A program made the translations under genes and the position numbers. Of a stretch of 64,000 nucleotides of DNA, positions 31,358-40,817 are shown in pieces; position 1 is the stretch's first letter, and every line of letters starts with the position of its first letter. The stretch comes from Thiohalocapsa sp. (GTDB lineage: Bacteria; Pseudomonadota; Gammaproteobacteria; Chromatiales; Chromatiaceae): positions 1 to 64,000 of the forward strand of contig JANQFX010000068.1 of the NCBI GenBank assembly GCA_028277725.1, in the 5' to 3' direction. Below the pieces are notes generated by a model that was not told the DNA's origin, made no database searches, and saw nothing but the letters and a program-made list of their open reading frames with translations.

Positions 31358-31936
31358 ATGGTGCTGATGATCGACAACTACGACTCCTTCACCTACAACC
31401 TGGTGCAGTACCTCGGCGAGCTGGGCGCCGACGTGCGGGTACTGCGCAACGACGAGACCAGCGTCGAGGACGCCCTTGCACTCGCGCCGGAGCGCATCGT
31501 CATCTCGCCTGGCCCCTGCACACCGGACCAGGCCGGAATCTCGGTGCCGCTGATCCGCGCCGCGGCGGGCCGCGTGCCACTCCTCGGCGTCTGCCTCGGA
31601 CACCAGTCCATCGGCCAGGCTTTCGGTGGCACGGTGGTCAAGGCCAGAGCGGTGATGCACGGAAAGACGTCGCCCATCTATCATGCGGGCGCAGGCGTCT
31701 TCGCCGGCCTCGACATCCCCTTCGAGGCGACCCGCTACCATTCCCTCGTGTTGGAGGCCGACAGTCTGCCGCAGGAGCTTGAGGTTACCGCCTGGACCTG
31801 CCATGACGATGGCAGCCGGGACGAAGTCATGGGCGTCCGTCACCGCGAGCTGCCGGTGCAGGGTGTGCAGTTCCACCCGGAGTCCATCCTCACCCGCCAC
31901 GGCCACGATCTGCTGCGCAACTTCCTGGAGGTCTAG
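31358..31936 (+). CDS. trpG: Anthranilate synthase glutamine amidotransferase subunit
   Basis: TrpG (or PabA) supplies ammonia from glutamine to anthranilate or aminodeoxychorismate synthase. The triad is intact: Cys79 in GVCLGHQ, and His173 and Glu175 in HPES. The oxyanion-loop segment [11 protein letters not shown] is present. It heads a trpG-trpD-trpC order on the plus strand. The trpE partner is not in the window, so the protein must pair with a subunit encoded elsewhere. Confidence 0.93.
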   Translation: MVLMIDNYDSFTYNLVQYLGELGADVRVLRNDETSVEDALALAPERIVISPGPCTPDQAGISVPLIRAAAGRVPLLGVCLGHQSIGQAFGGTVVKARAVMHGKTSPIYHAGAGVFAGLDIPFEATRYHSLVLEADSLPQELEVTAWTCHDDGSRDEVMGVRHRELPVQGVQFHPESILTRHGHDLLRNFLEV

Positions 31937-31973
31937 TGCAGCGGCGCCGAATGACGACGAACATACTCGACTC

Positions 31974-32023
31974 GTTGTCGTTGTCGTAATCGTTATCGGA
32001 TACTCGATTACGACAACGACAAC
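31974..32023. repeat. Dispersed palindromic repeat R1, copy 2
   Basis: GTTGTCGTTGTCGTAATCG (31974-31992) pairs perfectly with 32005-32023, a 19-bp stem with a 12-base loop. The flank CTCGACTCGTTGTCGTTGTC is shared with the partial copy near 37460, and the centre with the copy at 6376-6446. It lies between trpG and trpD and would form a strong hairpin in their joint transcript. Confidence 0.8.
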
Positions 32024-32151
32024 GATCCGTAAACCGCTAGCGGCGGCGTCGTTTGCGAAACTTGGGCGCGGCAGCACTGGCCGGGAAGAAAACGCCCTCC
32101 GGCGGGTAGCAGCCGCCGACAGAGACGAACGACGCCATCATCCAAGCACCC

Positions 32152-33225
32152 ATGCTCAACCCCAGTTCCGAGCGACTCGCCACGCCCGACACCGCAACCA
32201 TGGACATGAAACACGCCATCGCCCGCGTCATCGACGGGCATGATCTCGACAGCCCCGACATGAGCGCCTGCATGCGCACCATCATGACCGGCGGCGCCAC
32301 GCCGGCGCAGATTGCGGGCTTCCTGGTCGCGCTGCGGCTCAAGGGCGAGACGGTGACCGAGATCGCCGCCGCCGCCGCCGTGATGCGCGAGCTCGCCGCG
32401 GGCGTGGACATCGGCGACCTGCCCCATGCGGTGGACGTCGTCGGCACCGGCGGCGACGGCGCCGGCACCTTCAACATCTCTACGGCGAGTATGTTCGTCG
32501 CGGCCGCCGCCGGCTGCCACGTGGCCAAACACGGCAACCGCTCGGTGTCGTCGAAGTCCGGCAGCGCGGACGTGCTGGAGGCGGCCGGGGTGCGGCTGGG
32601 CCTAGACCCGGAGCAGGTGGCGCGCTGTGTGCGTGAGGTCGGCGTGGGCTTCATGTTCGCGCCGGCGCACCACGGCGCCATGAAACACGCCATCGGCCCG
32701 CGTCGCGAGCTCGGCGTGCGCACCCTGTTCAATGTGCTCGGGCCACTCACCAACCCGGCCGGCGTGCGGCGCATGGTGCTCGGCGTGTTCTCCGATGCCC
32801 TATTGGAGCCGCTGGCGAAGGTGCTTGCTACCCTTGGGGCCGAGCGGGTCCTGGTCGTGCACGCGGCCGACGGGCTGGATGAGATCAGCATCGCCGCACC
32901 GACGGACATCGCGGAACTCGATGCGGGCACTATCAACCGCCGACGTATCGCCCCCGACGACTTCGGCCTCGACACGGCGCCGCTGGAGAGCATTCGCGTG
33001 GAAACCCCGGAGCAGAGCCTCGGCATGCTGCGCGCAGCGCTGTCCGGGGAGCCGGGGCCGGCGCGGGACATCGTCCTGCTCAATGCCGGCGCGGCCATCT
33101 ACGCCGGCGGCGTCGCCGAAGGCCACGCCGCCGGCGTCGAGGCCGCCCGCTCGGCCATCGACGGCGGCGCCGCACGCGAGCGTCTGGAGCGCCTGGTGGC
33201 GCTCAGTACCCAACTCGGCGATTAG
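32152..33225 (+). CDS. trpD: Anthranilate phosphoribosyltransferase
   Basis: TrpD joins anthranilate to PRPP, the second step of tryptophan synthesis. The PRPP-binding GTGGDGAGTFNIST and KHGNRSVSSKSGSADVLEA motifs and GPRRELGVRTLFNVLGPLTNPA are intact. The 357 residues include about 16 extra at the N-terminus; ATGs at codons 17 or 19 are alternative starts. trpC follows 27 bases downstream. Confidence 0.95.
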   Translation: MLNPSSERLATPDTATMDMKHAIARVIDGHDLDSPDMSACMRTIMTGGATPAQIAGFLVALRLKGETVTEIAAAAAVMRELAAGVDIGDLPHAVDVVGTGGDGAGTFNISTASMFVAAAAGCHVAKHGNRSVSSKSGSADVLEAAGVRLGLDPEQVARCVREVGVGFMFAPAHHGAMKHAIGPRRELGVRTLFNVLGPLTNPAGVRRMVLGVFSDALLEPLAKVLATLGAERVLVVHAADGLDEISIAAPTDIAELDAGTINRRRIAPDDFGLDTAPLESIRVETPEQSLGMLRAALSGEPGPARDIVLLNAGAAIYAGGVAEGHAAGVEAARSAIDGGAARERLERLVALSTQLGD

Positions 33226-33252
33226 CGCACCGCCATCCACACCCGGAACCCA

Positions 33253-34050
33253 ATGGACACGCCTGACATCCTGAAACGCATCGTCGCTCGCAAGGTCGAG
33301 GAGGTGGCGGAGGCGAAGCGCATCCGCCCGGCGGCGGAACTCACCGTCATCATGGCCGCGACGGAGACGCCGCGTGGCTTCGCCGCTGCCCTGGCCGCGC
33401 GCATGCGCGCGGGACTGCCCGCGGTCATCGCCGAGATCAAGCGCGCGAGCCCGAGCAAGGGGCTGCTGAGGGAGGACTTTCGGCCGGCGGAGATTGCGCT
33501 GTCCTACGCCGAGGCCGGCGCCGCCTGCCTGTCGGTGCTGACGGATCGGGACTTCTTCCAGGGCGACAACCGCTATCTGGTCGAGGCCCATGCCGCCTGC
33601 GCCCTACCGGTGATCCGCAAGGACTTCATCATCGACGCCTACCAGATCCATGAGGCCCGGGCACTGGGCGCGGACTGCATCCTGCTCATCGCCGCCTGCC
33701 TGGACGACGCCCAGTTGCAGGACTTCACCGAGGCAGCACATGGACTCGGAATGGACGTGCTTCTGGAAGTCCATGACGCCGCGGAACTGGAGCGGGCGCT
33801 GCGACTACCGGTGCGGCTGGTCGGCATCAACAACCGCGACCTACGCAGCTTCGAGGTGCGGCTGGAGACTACCCTGGACCTGCTCCCGCAACTGCCATCG
33901 GACCGACTGCTGATCACCGAGAGCGGCATCCATACCGCGGCCGACGTGGAACGCATGCGGTCCAACGGCGTGCACGGCTTTCTGGTCGGTGAGTCGTTCA
34001 TGCGGGCACCGGACCCGGGCGCCAAGCTGGCGGAGCTGTTCGGGCGGTAA
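33253..34050 (+). CDS. trpC: Indole-3-glycerol-phosphate synthase
   Basis: TrpC closes the indole ring from carboxyphenylamino-deoxyribulose-5-phosphate. This 265-residue (beta/alpha)8 barrel shows [11 protein letters not shown] (catalytic Lys), [25 protein letters not shown] and the phosphate-binding [12 protein letters not shown]. It is monofunctional, without the TrpF fusion of enteric bacteria. It completes the trpGDC run. Confidence 0.95.
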   Translation: MDTPDILKRIVARKVEEVAEAKRIRPAAELTVIMAATETPRGFAAALAARMRAGLPAVIAEIKRASPSKGLLREDFRPAEIALSYAEAGAACLSVLTDRDFFQGDNRYLVEAHAACALPVIRKDFIIDAYQIHEARALGADCILLIAACLDDAQLQDFTEAAHGLGMDVLLEVHDAAELERALRLPVRLVGINNRDLRSFEVRLETTLDLLPQLPSDRLLITESGIHTAADVERMRSNGVHGFLVGESFMRAPDPGAKLAELFGR

Positions 34051-34149
34051 GCAGCGCCGACGAGTACATCCGGGCCACCAGACTGACGCGCGGCTGAGCC
34101 CGGCAGCGGTGAGCCAAACCCTGATCGGATTGAGGCCGATACGGAGAGG

Positions 34150-34165
34150 GCCGGCTTCAGCCGGC
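34150..34165. other. Short stem-loop between trpC and crp
   Basis: GCCGGC-TTCA-GCCGGC forms a 6-bp GC stem with a tetraloop in the gap between the convergent trpC and crp genes. No T-run follows on either strand, so terminator function is only possible. Confidence 0.3.
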
Positions 34166-34176
34166 TGGAAGCGACA

Positions 34177-34827
34177 CTAGCGCGTCCCGAACACCACGAT
34201 GGTCTTGCCCTTGACGCCGATCTGTTCCTGTTCCTCCAGCGCCTTCAAGACGCGCCCTGCCATTTCCCGAGAGCAGCCGACGATACGCCCCAGGTCTTGA
34301 CGAGTGATGCGGATCTGCATGCCGTCCGGGTGGGTCATGGCATCCGGCTGCTTGCAGAGGTCGAGCAACGCACCGGCGATGCGGCCGGTGACGTCGACGA
34401 AGGCGAGGTCCCCGACCTTGCGACTGGTGCGCTGCAGCCGGATCGATAACTGCCGCCCGATGGCGAACAGGATGGGTAGGGCGTGGTCCCGTAGCTCGCG
34501 CTCCAACAACTGATTCAGGCGCGTATAGCTGATCTCCGCCACCCGGCAGCTGGTTCGGGTGCGCACGATGACGCTGCGCGACCTCTGCGGCAAGAACAGG
34601 CCCATTTCGCCGACGAACTCGCCGGCGTTGATGTGCGCCAGGGTGAGTTCGCGGTGATCGTCGTCCTCGATCAGCGCCGCCGCCGAGCCCTCGATCAGGT
34701 AGTAGAGGGTCTCTGCCGACTCGTCCACGCGGATGAAGTCGAAGCGCTTGTTGTACTGTTTGTTATGGCAGTAGCTGAGGAAGGGCGCGAGCCAGGCAGG
34801 CTCGGCTTGGGGTGTGAATGTCTGCAT
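34177..34827 (-). CDS. crp: CRP-family cAMP-type global regulator
   Basis: This 216-residue regulator has the length and layout of Crp/Vfr. The cyclic-nucleotide-binding jelly roll includes GEFVGEMGLF and RSRSVIVRTRTSCRVAEI (the Arg-Thr/Ser phosphate-binding segment), followed by a long dimer helix and a winged HTH with ITRQDLGRIVGCSREMAGRVLKAL (recognition helix). It is divergent from an OsmC-family gene, the same neighbour as crp-yhfA in E. coli. Confidence 0.92.
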   Translation of the reverse strand: MQTFTPQAEPAWLAPFLSYCHNKQYNKRFDFIRVDESAETLYYLIEGSAAALIEDDDHRELTLAHINAGEFVGEMGLFLPQRSRSVIVRTRTSCRVAEISYTRLNQLLERELRDHALPILFAIGRQLSIRLQRTSRKVGDLAFVDVTGRIAGALLDLCKQPDAMTHPDGMQIRITRQDLGRIVGCSREMAGRVLKALEEQEQIGVKGKTIVVFGTR

Positions 34828-35071
34828 TTGGCGCCTGGTTGTTCGTCGTTGTGGTCATCTGACGGGGCCTAGGGCAGCAGCTTCGTGATAGCCTCCCAGT
34901 CGCAGCGACAGGGGCCCATCGATCGGCCATCCGTCGCCGCGCGGCCGGATTGCTCATCGCGGCCTGTTCATCGGGCGTTCCACCGAGCAAAGGCTCAACG
35001 ACACACCCATTCCTTCCTATAAGAGTCACGACAGTCGATTCTAAGGTAAATCCTCAAGCTGGGCTGAGCGG

Positions 35072-35488
35072 ATGAAAGCAAGGGTCAAATGGCTGGAAGG
35101 GACGGCAATGGTCGGCGAGGCCGGTAGTGGACACGCAGTGGTGATGGACGGTCCACCCGACCTGGGTGGGCGCAACCTGGGTCTGCGCCCGATGGAGATG
35201 CTGCTCATCGGCCTCGGCGGCTGCACCCAGTTCGACGTGCTGTTGATCCTGCGCCGCGGTCGGGCCGAGGTGACGGACTGCGTCGTGGAACTGCGTGCGG
35301 AGCGCGCCGAGACGGACCCGAAGGTCTTCACCCGCATCCACGTGCACTTCATCATCACCGGACACGACTTGGACCCGAAACGGGTCGAACGCGCCATCTC
35401 CCTGAGCGCGGAGAAGTACTGCTCTGCGTCCATCATGCTCGGCGCCACCGCCGAGGTAACCCACGATTTCGAGATCTGCGATGCCTGA
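35072..35488 (+). CDS. OsmC-family peroxidase-like protein (YhfA type)
   Basis: This 138-residue OsmC/Ohr-fold protein has the two redox cysteines in the right places: Cys51 in GLGGCTQFD and Cys117 in EKYCSAS. The overall sequence is closest to the YhfA branch, and the crp neighbour agrees. It probably reduces organic hydroperoxides, but the physiological substrate of YhfA is not established. Confidence 0.88.
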   Translation: MKARVKWLEGTAMVGEAGSGHAVVMDGPPDLGGRNLGLRPMEMLLIGLGGCTQFDVLLILRRGRAEVTDCVVELRAERAETDPKVFTRIHVHFIITGHDLDPKRVERAISLSAEKYCSASIMLGATAEVTHDFEICDA

Positions 35489-35743
35489 GGCGTCGACCGC
35501 TGATGCCCTGACGCGCGAGTGCTTGTCCGCCTGATTCCGCGTCCACCCGGCAGGCGGCCCCGACGGTGGCCGTGGATGAATACGGCGACCGGCTGGCGAT
35601 GCAGTCTACGCCACGATCTGCTCCAATACTGAACGCGATTCCCTCACACCTGCGCCTCGGCCTCGCCTAGGGCAGGCTGCGCGGCCTTGCCTTGACAGCC
35701 TGCTCGGCAACCGCCCCATCCCGATTCAGGGCATTCCCAGATC

Positions 35744-36577
35744 ATGCCGACGACCTCCAAGCGGCTCGAGCTGCACGGCTTCAACAACCTGACGAAGTCG
35801 CTGAGCTTCAATATCTACGACATCTGCTATACCGACTCCGACGAACAGCGCGCCGCCTACATCGAGTACATCGACGAGGCGTACAACGCCGAGCGACTGA
35901 CGTCGACCCTGACCGACGTCGCCGACATCATCGGCGCCAATGTGCTCAATATCGCCCGCCAGGACTACGAGCCCCAGGGTGCCTCGGTGACCATGCTCAT
36001 CGCCGAGGAGCACCTGAGCACGTACACGAGCGCCAATACGGCGACACCTGGACCGCTTCCCGACGCGGTGATCGGCCACCTGGACAAGAGCCACATCACC
36101 GTCCACACCTACCCGGAAAGCCACCCCCACAACGGCATCAGCACCTTCCGAGCGGACATCGATGTATCCACCTGTGGTCTGATCTCACCGCTGAAGGCGT
36201 TGAACTACCTGATCCACGCGCTGGAGTCGGACATCGTGATCATGGACTACCGGGTGCGCGGCTTCACCCGCGACGTCAACGGTCGCAAGCACTTCATCGA
36301 CCACAACATCAGCTCGATCCAGAACTACCTGTCTCGGGATACCAAGAATCGCTATCAGATGATCGACGTGAACATGTATCAGGAGAACCTCTTCCACACC
36401 AAGATGGTGGTGGACCAGTTCCGCCTGGATGACTACCTGTTCTGCATCGACGTCGCGGCGCTGTCCGATAAGGAGTACGACCGCATCCAGCGCCTGGTGC
36501 GCCGCGAGATGATGGAGATCTTCTACGGTCGCAACCTGCGCCGCGACATCGCCGGCTGGAACCAGCCACGCGCATAG
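35744..36577 (+). CDS. speD: S-adenosylmethionine decarboxylase proenzyme
   Basis: SpeD supplies the aminopropyl donor for spermidine. The 277 residues match the E. coli-type (class 1A) enzyme. Self-cleavage should occur before Ser116 in [12 protein letters not shown], giving the pyruvoyl group. Cys-containing [16 protein letters not shown] is also typical. No speE is adjacent. About 250 bases upstream hold no gene. Confidence 0.95.
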   Translation: MPTTSKRLELHGFNNLTKSLSFNIYDICYTDSDEQRAAYIEYIDEAYNAERLTSTLTDVADIIGANVLNIARQDYEPQGASVTMLIAEEHLSTYTSANTATPGPLPDAVIGHLDKSHITVHTYPESHPHNGISTFRADIDVSTCGLISPLKALNYLIHALESDIVIMDYRVRGFTRDVNGRKHFIDHNISSIQNYLSRDTKNRYQMIDVNMYQENLFHTKMVVDQFRLDDYLFCIDVAALSDKEYDRIQRLVRREMMEIFYGRNLRRDIAGWNQPRA

Positions 36578-36645
36578 ATCCGAGGAGATTCTCAAGGCGT
36601 GGAGTGGAACAGGCAGGTCTTGGACGGCCATGGCCGCCCGTTCCG

Positions 36646-36691
36646 GGACCGGCGCCGGCCCGGTCCAGTGCTTGGCCAGGACGGGCCAAGC
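36646..36691. other. Two stem-loops between convergent speD and coq7
   Basis: GGACCGG (36646-36652) pairs with CCGGTCC (36659-36665 region), and GCTTGGCC (36670-36677) pairs with GGCCAAGC (36684-36691). They fill the gap between two convergent genes and could end both transcripts, but neither has a T-run. Confidence 0.35.
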
Positions 36692-36697
36692 ATTGCA

Positions 36698-37342
36698 TCA
36701 AACCCAGTAGGCCCCGCGGGTCATCACCTTCGACACCGCCTTCATGGCCAGCTTGACCGGTGCCGGCAGCTCGGCACCGCCAGCGGCGTGGGCGACGTCG
36801 GCGTGGTGGATTTCGTCCGCCTTCATCTGCTCCAGGATGGCGCGGGTGCGCTGGTCGTCGCCGGGCACCTGAGCCAGGTGGTCGTCCAGGTGGTCCTCGA
36901 CCTGACGCTCGGTCTCGACGACGAAGCCGAGGCTCCACTTGTCACCGGCCAGTCCCGCGGCGGCGCCCATCGCGAAGGAGCCCGCGTACCAGAGCGGATT
37001 CAGCAGGCTCTTGTGCGCGCCGAGTTCGTGTAGGCGCTGCTCACACCAGGCGAGGTGGTCGTTCTCCTCCTGCGCGGAACGCTCCATGCTTGCCCGCACG
37101 TCAGGCAGCCTGGCGGTGAGCGCCTGCCCCTGGTAAAGCCCTTGGGCGCAGACCTCACCGGTATGGTTCACCCGCATCAGGCCACTGATGTGGCGCCGCT
37201 CATCCTCGCCCAGGTCGACATCGGTGAAGGGCTCCGCTGGGTTCGGCCGCTCGGTGACCTTGGGCCGGCCGAAAATAGTCCGCACTGCCTGATCGAGGTT
37301 GATCAGGGCGTTATCGATGGGGGTGTAGTCTCGATTGATCAT
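36698..37342 (-). CDS. coq7: Ubiquinone biosynthesis hydroxylase Coq7
   Basis: This 214-residue di-iron monooxygenase hydroxylates demethoxyubiquinol in ubiquinone synthesis. The carboxylate-His ligands are recognisable in MRVNHTGEVCAQ, SAQEENDHLAW, VETERQVEDHL and KADEIHHADVA. The start ATG 37342 (MINRDYTPIDNALI) is chosen because upstream codons look non-coding and enter repeat R1. Confidence 0.93.
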   Translation of the reverse strand: MINRDYTPIDNALINLDQAVRTIFGRPKVTERPNPAEPFTDVDLGEDERRHISGLMRVNHTGEVCAQGLYQGQALTARLPDVRASMERSAQEENDHLAWCEQRLHELGAHKSLLNPLWYAGSFAMGAAAGLAGDKWSLGFVVETERQVEDHLDDHLAQVPGDDQRTRAILEQMKADEIHHADVAHAAGGAELPAPVKLAMKAVSKVMTRGAYWV

Positions 37343-37449
37343 GGGTTTGTCCGACTGGATGGTTTCAAGTCTCTCGATAGGAAAGTGCTGCTGGCAGGCG
37401 GCGAACCCAAGCAACCCGCAGGCCGGGGCTCGACCAACCGCACCGGAGT

Positions 37450-37477
37450 ACGACAAACAGGCTCGACTCGTTGTCGT
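37450..37477. repeat. Partial copy of dispersed repeat R1
   Basis: ACGACAA (37450-37456) and TTGTCGT (37471-37477) flank a 14-base loop. The run CTCGACTCGTTGTCGTTGTC is identical to the left part of the R1 copy at 31974. It lies between coq7 and the Fe-S oxidoreductase gene and seems to have lost its right arm. Confidence 0.6.
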
Positions 37478-37504
37478 TGTCTGTGGAACCTGGACGCGGC
37501 AGGA

Positions 37505-38725
37505 CTAGGGCGCCGGAGTGTCCAGAGCACGCGCCAACAGGACGACGGGGTGCAGTACCTCCACGTCCAGCCCAGCGGCCGACGCGGCGGCGCCCAGGTG
37601 GGCTGCGCAGCCGGTATTGGTGCTCACCAGCCACCGCGGGCGCAGCTCTGCCAGGGACCGCACCTTGGGCTCGGCGAGTTCCAGCGCGAGCCTGGGCTGG
37701 TCCAGCAGGTAGGTGCCGGCGGCGCCACAGCAGGTATCGTTGCCGGGCAGGGGCACGATCTCGAGCCCCGGAACCCGGCGCAATAACGCATAGGGCGCCT
37801 CCCTGTCCCGCAGCTGATTGCGCTGCGAGCAGGGCTCGTGCACGGCGACGACACCCTTGAGCGGCGTCACCTGCAGCCCGTCGGGCCATGGCAGGTGCAG
37901 CAGCGCCCGGCAGAGCTCGACGGAGGCCACGGCCGGCCCCAATTCCGCGGCGCAAGCGCTGGCGCCGACGACGACGGTCGCGTCGCCGAAGACCGCTCTG
38001 TTGTGGTCGAGGTATCGATCCGCGACGCCCGGAAAGCCGTTGTGGCGATGCATAGCGCCGCAGCAGCCCTGCTCCTCAGGCACGGACACCGGGACGCCGA
38101 TCCGCTCGAAGACCTTTCGCGCGGCATCCATTACCTCAGGCTCCAGGGCCCGGGCGACGCAGCCGCGGAACAGAGCAACCCGCGGCGCGTCCGCCGTGTT
38201 GGGTTGCGGACCAGCCGCATGGAGCGTCTTCAGCACGCCCGGTTTTCGAGGTTGCCGCAACCGCGTCACTAGGCCGTGCAGCACCAGCAGGCGCGACAGC
38301 CGCAGCAGCCCCAGTGCGCGGGCCAGCCAGCCCAGACCGACCGATCGGTACACCGAGGCCAGCCCCGCGAACAACGGCAAGGTCGATGCGCTGGCGAGCA
38401 CATCGAGCCGCAGACGCCGGAGCCGTCGCCGAGGCGCCGGCAGCCGCGCCACCCGCGCCGCCCGCGCCGCGTCCATGAGCGTGCCGAATTGCACCAGCGA
38501 CGGGCAGGCCATTTCGCAGGCGCGGCACTCCAGGCACCCATCAAGGTGCATTGAGACGCGCGGACCGTCGTCGAGCTGGCCCGTGGCGAGCCCCTGAATC
38601 AAAGCAATCCGCCCGCGCGGCGAATCGGCCTCGTTGTGGAGTAGCCGGAAGGTCGGGCAACGGGGAAGGCACAGACCGCACTTGACGCACTGGTCCGCGA
38701 GGAGCAGGAGATCGTGATTATCCAA
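37505..38725 (-). CDS. Fe-S oxidoreductase, GlcF-like subunit
   Basis: Two ferredoxin-type [4Fe-4S] motifs (CVKCGLCLPRCP and CLECRACEMACP) are followed by two CCG domains with EEQGCCGAMH and NDTCCGAAGTY, the layout of the glycolate-oxidase iron-sulfur subunit and related electron-transfer proteins. No GlcD or GlcE partner is adjacent. The frame is open up to 38956, but that part is low-complexity and meets the divergent ferredoxin gene. A TTG at 38725 gives 406 residues, the family length, though it lacks a clear ribosome site. Confidence 0.8.
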   Translation of the reverse strand: MDNHDLLLLADQCVKCGLCLPRCPTFRLLHNEADSPRGRIALIQGLATGQLDDGPRVSMHLDGCLECRACEMACPSLVQFGTLMDAARAARVARLPAPRRRLRRLRLDVLASASTLPLFAGLASVYRSVGLGWLARALGLLRLSRLLVLHGLVTRLRQPRKPGVLKTLHAAGPQPNTADAPRVALFRGCVARALEPEVMDAARKVFERIGVPVSVPEEQGCCGAMHRHNGFPGVADRYLDHNRAVFGDATVVVGASACAAELGPAVASVELCRALLHLPWPDGLQVTPLKGVVAVHEPCSQRNQLRDREAPYALLRRVPGLEIVPLPGNDTCCGAAGTYLLDQPRLALELAEPKVRSLAELRPRWLVSTNTGCAAHLGAAASAAGLDVEVLHPVVLLARALDTPAP

Positions 38726-38954
38726 GACGAATACGGCGAGCGATGGGCCGGGGCGAGGCGCGCGTGCGGACGGTTTGAATCGGGTGTCGGGTGGCGGCGC
38801 ATGCTGGCCGCCGACAGGTCGGGGTGGCGGGTGCCGGCTTGGCTCGCGGCCAAGCCGCCGCCACAATGCCGACGAGCCAGGCGCTGCCAGCCCAAGACCG
38901 CCAACCCCAGAGCCGCCACCCCCAGAGCCATCACCCCAAGAGGAGTGCGATAGC

Positions 38955-39281
38955 ATGTCCGCACCGAGCCCGTACTACAAGTATCACGTCTTCCTGTGCA
39001 CCAACCTGCGGGCCGACGGCAGCCAGAGCTGTGAGCAGTGCGGTGCCCAGGCCTCGCGCGACTACCTGAAGAAACGCATCAAGGAGCTCGGCCTCGCCGG
39101 CCCGGGCGGCATTCGCATCAATAATGCCGGCTGCCTCGACCGCTGTTCCGACGGCCCAGTGGCCGTGGTCTATCCCGACGGCGTCTGGTACACCTACGTC
39201 GACAGCGAAGACCTCGAAGAGATCCTGCAGCAACACCTGATCGGTGGCGACCCCGTGGAGCGCCTCAGTCTGCCCGGCTGA
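38955..39281 (+). CDS. Thioredoxin-like [2Fe-2S] ferredoxin
   Basis: This 108-residue protein has the thioredoxin-like ferredoxin fold, with cluster cysteines in [18 protein letters not shown] (Cys15, with Cys26/29) and [11 protein letters not shown] (Cys60, Cys64). AGAGGAG lies nine bases before ATG 38955. It is divergent from the Fe-S oxidoreductase, so the two may serve one electron-transfer path. Upstream, 38899-38938 contains two short imperfect CCCCAGAGCC repeats. Confidence 0.88.
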   Translation: MSAPSPYYKYHVFLCTNLRADGSQSCEQCGAQASRDYLKKRIKELGLAGPGGIRINNAGCLDRCSDGPVAVVYPDGVWYTYVDSEDLEEILQQHLIGGDPVERLSLPG

Positions 39282-39374
39282 GCCGGCCTGCCTCAGGGAT
39301 CAACTCCTGAAGGCGTCACCCGGTGCCGAGCGGATCGGGCCCGAGTGCAGGCGCGATTCCCTTCCGACAGGGCC

Positions 39375-39404
39375 TTGCCACAAGCGAGCAGTGTGGAGTA
39401 TAAT
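39375..39404 (+). promoter_or_regulatory. Sigma-70 promoter of rplM-rpsI
   Basis: TTGCCA (39375-39380) and a perfect TATAAT (39399-39404) are separated by 18 bases, 64 bases before the rplM start. This is the clearest -10 in the window and fits a strongly expressed ribosomal operon. Confidence 0.75.
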
Positions 39405-39468
39405 GCGCGGCTTTCTCGGGTTTCCGGCGACACCCTCGCCCCCGGGCCGACTTCGTGGAGCGATGGAC

Positions 39469-39897
39469 ATGAGCACAGAGAGCGCAAAGCCGGCGGCCGT
39501 TCGGCGAGCTTGGTACCTGGTCGATGCCGAGGGCAAAACGCTCGGCCGTCTTGCGACCGAGATCGCCCGCCGCCTGCGTGGCAAACATAAGCCCCAGTAC
39601 ACCCCGCATGTGGACACCGGCGACTACCTCGTCGTCGTCAACGCCGAGAAGGTGCGGGTCACCGGCAACAAGCTGTCGGACAAGATGTACTATCGGCACA
39701 CCGGTTACGTCGGCCACCTGAAGTCCCGCAGCCTGTCGCAGATGCTTGACGAGCATCCTGAGCGGGTGATCGAGACCGCGGTCAAGGGCATGTTGCCGCA
39801 CAATCCGCTGGGCCGCGCCATGCTGAAGAAGCTCAAAGTGTACGCCGGACCGGAACACCGTCATCACGCCCAGCAGCCTCAGCCGCTCGAGGTCTGA
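39469..39897 (+). CDS. rplM: 50S ribosomal protein L13
   Basis: L13 binds 23S rRNA early in large-subunit assembly. From ATG 39469 it is 142 residues, the same as E. coli. [27 protein letters not shown] and [21 protein letters not shown] are family signatures. GGAG lies eight bases before ATG 39469; an ATG six bases earlier is too close to it. It is followed by rpsI. Confidence 0.97.
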   Translation: MSTESAKPAAVRRAWYLVDAEGKTLGRLATEIARRLRGKHKPQYTPHVDTGDYLVVVNAEKVRVTGNKLSDKMYYRHTGYVGHLKSRSLSQMLDEHPERVIETAVKGMLPHNPLGRAMLKKLKVYAGPEHRHHAQQPQPLEV

Positions 39898-39998
39898 GAC
39901 CCCGACACACTGCGGGGCCAAACCCCACGCCGGGTGAAGCAAGGCCCCTGCGGACGGCAACCCAGCCATACGAACAAGCGCAACGGATCATCCAAACC

Positions 39999-40388
39999 AT
40001 GCCGGACCACAACTACGCCACCGGGCGCCGCAAAAACGCATCCGCCCGCGTCTTCCTGAGCCTGGGTAGCGGGCGCATCACCGTCAACGACCGCGACCTC
40101 GACCAGTTCTTCGGCCGTGAGACCGCGCGCATGGTGGTTCGCCAGGCCCTCGAAGCCGCCGAACTCAGCGAACGCATCGACGTTCGCGCCACCGTGAGCG
40201 GCGGCGGTACCACCGGCCAGGCCGGCGCGATTCGCCACGGCATCGCCCGCGCGCTGGTAGACTACGATGAGAACCTGCGGCCCGTACTGCGTCGCGCCGG
40301 CTTCCTGACCCGCGACGCCCGCGAGGTGGAGCGCAAGAAGGTCGGCCTGCACAAAGCACGCAAGCGGCCTCAGTTCTCGAAACGGTAG
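39999..40388 (+). CDS. rpsI: 30S ribosomal protein S9
   Basis: S9 has 129 residues, with [16 protein letters not shown] at the start and the basic tail [17 protein letters not shown] that reaches the P-site tRNA. It lies 101 bases after rplM, the conserved pair. Confidence 0.97.
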   Translation: MPDHNYATGRRKNASARVFLSLGSGRITVNDRDLDQFFGRETARMVVRQALEAAELSERIDVRATVSGGGTTGQAGAIRHGIARALVDYDENLRPVLRRAGFLTRDAREVERKKVGLHKARKRPQFSKR

Positions 40389-40397
40389 GGATGAGTA

Positions 40398-40796
40398 GCG
40401 AGTTACGAGGGGCGAGGTGGATGCGCTGCGCAACCTGGAGGTCTGGCAGCGAGGGTGTCGCCTCGCGGTGAGCACCTATCAGCTCAGCGGTACCTGCCGA
40501 GACTTTGGGTTCAGAGACCAGTTGACTCGCTCGGCATTGTCCATTCCATCGAACATAGCCGAAGGCTACGAGCGAGAGAGCAGTCGCGAGCGAGTGCGAT
40601 TCCTGAGGATTGCCAAAGGCTCCTGCGGGGAGTACTGGACGCAACTCCTGATCGGCATGGAGGCCACGCTGCTAGACAAAGACTTGGCCCGCCCGTTGCT
40701 TGACGAGGCGCAGGAAATCGCGAAGATGCTGGGAGGGCTGATCAAACACTTCGAAGTTCGCGACCAGGACGACGAGCCTCGATACTCGTAACTCGC
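40398..40796. repeat. 12-bp inverted repeats flanking the four-helix-bundle gene
   Basis: GCGAGTTACGAG at 40398-40409 is repeated exactly in inverted orientation at 40785-40796, bracketing the gene 40417-40791 and touching its last codons. This suggests that the gene and its borders moved into the rpsI-tRNA gap as a unit. Confidence 0.6.
40417..40791 (+). CDS. Four-helix-bundle protein (23S rRNA intervening-sequence type)
   Basis: This 124-residue, all-helical protein of the IVP/S23 family has the hallmark RSALSIPSNIAEGYERESSRERVRFLRIAKGSCGE split over helices 2-3. Such proteins are encoded in 23S rRNA insertions and, as here, as free-standing intergenic genes; their function is unknown. The start is GTG at 40417. 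Exact 12-bp inverted repeats flank it. Confidence 0.85.
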   Translation: MDALRNLEVWQRGCRLAVSTYQLSGTCRDFGFRDQLTRSALSIPSNIAEGYERESSRERVRFLRIAKGSCGEYWTQLLIGMEATLLDKDLARPLLDEAQEIAKMLGGLIKHFEVRDQDDEPRYS

Positions 40797-40817
40797 ATCT
40801 CGACACTCAAATCAACT

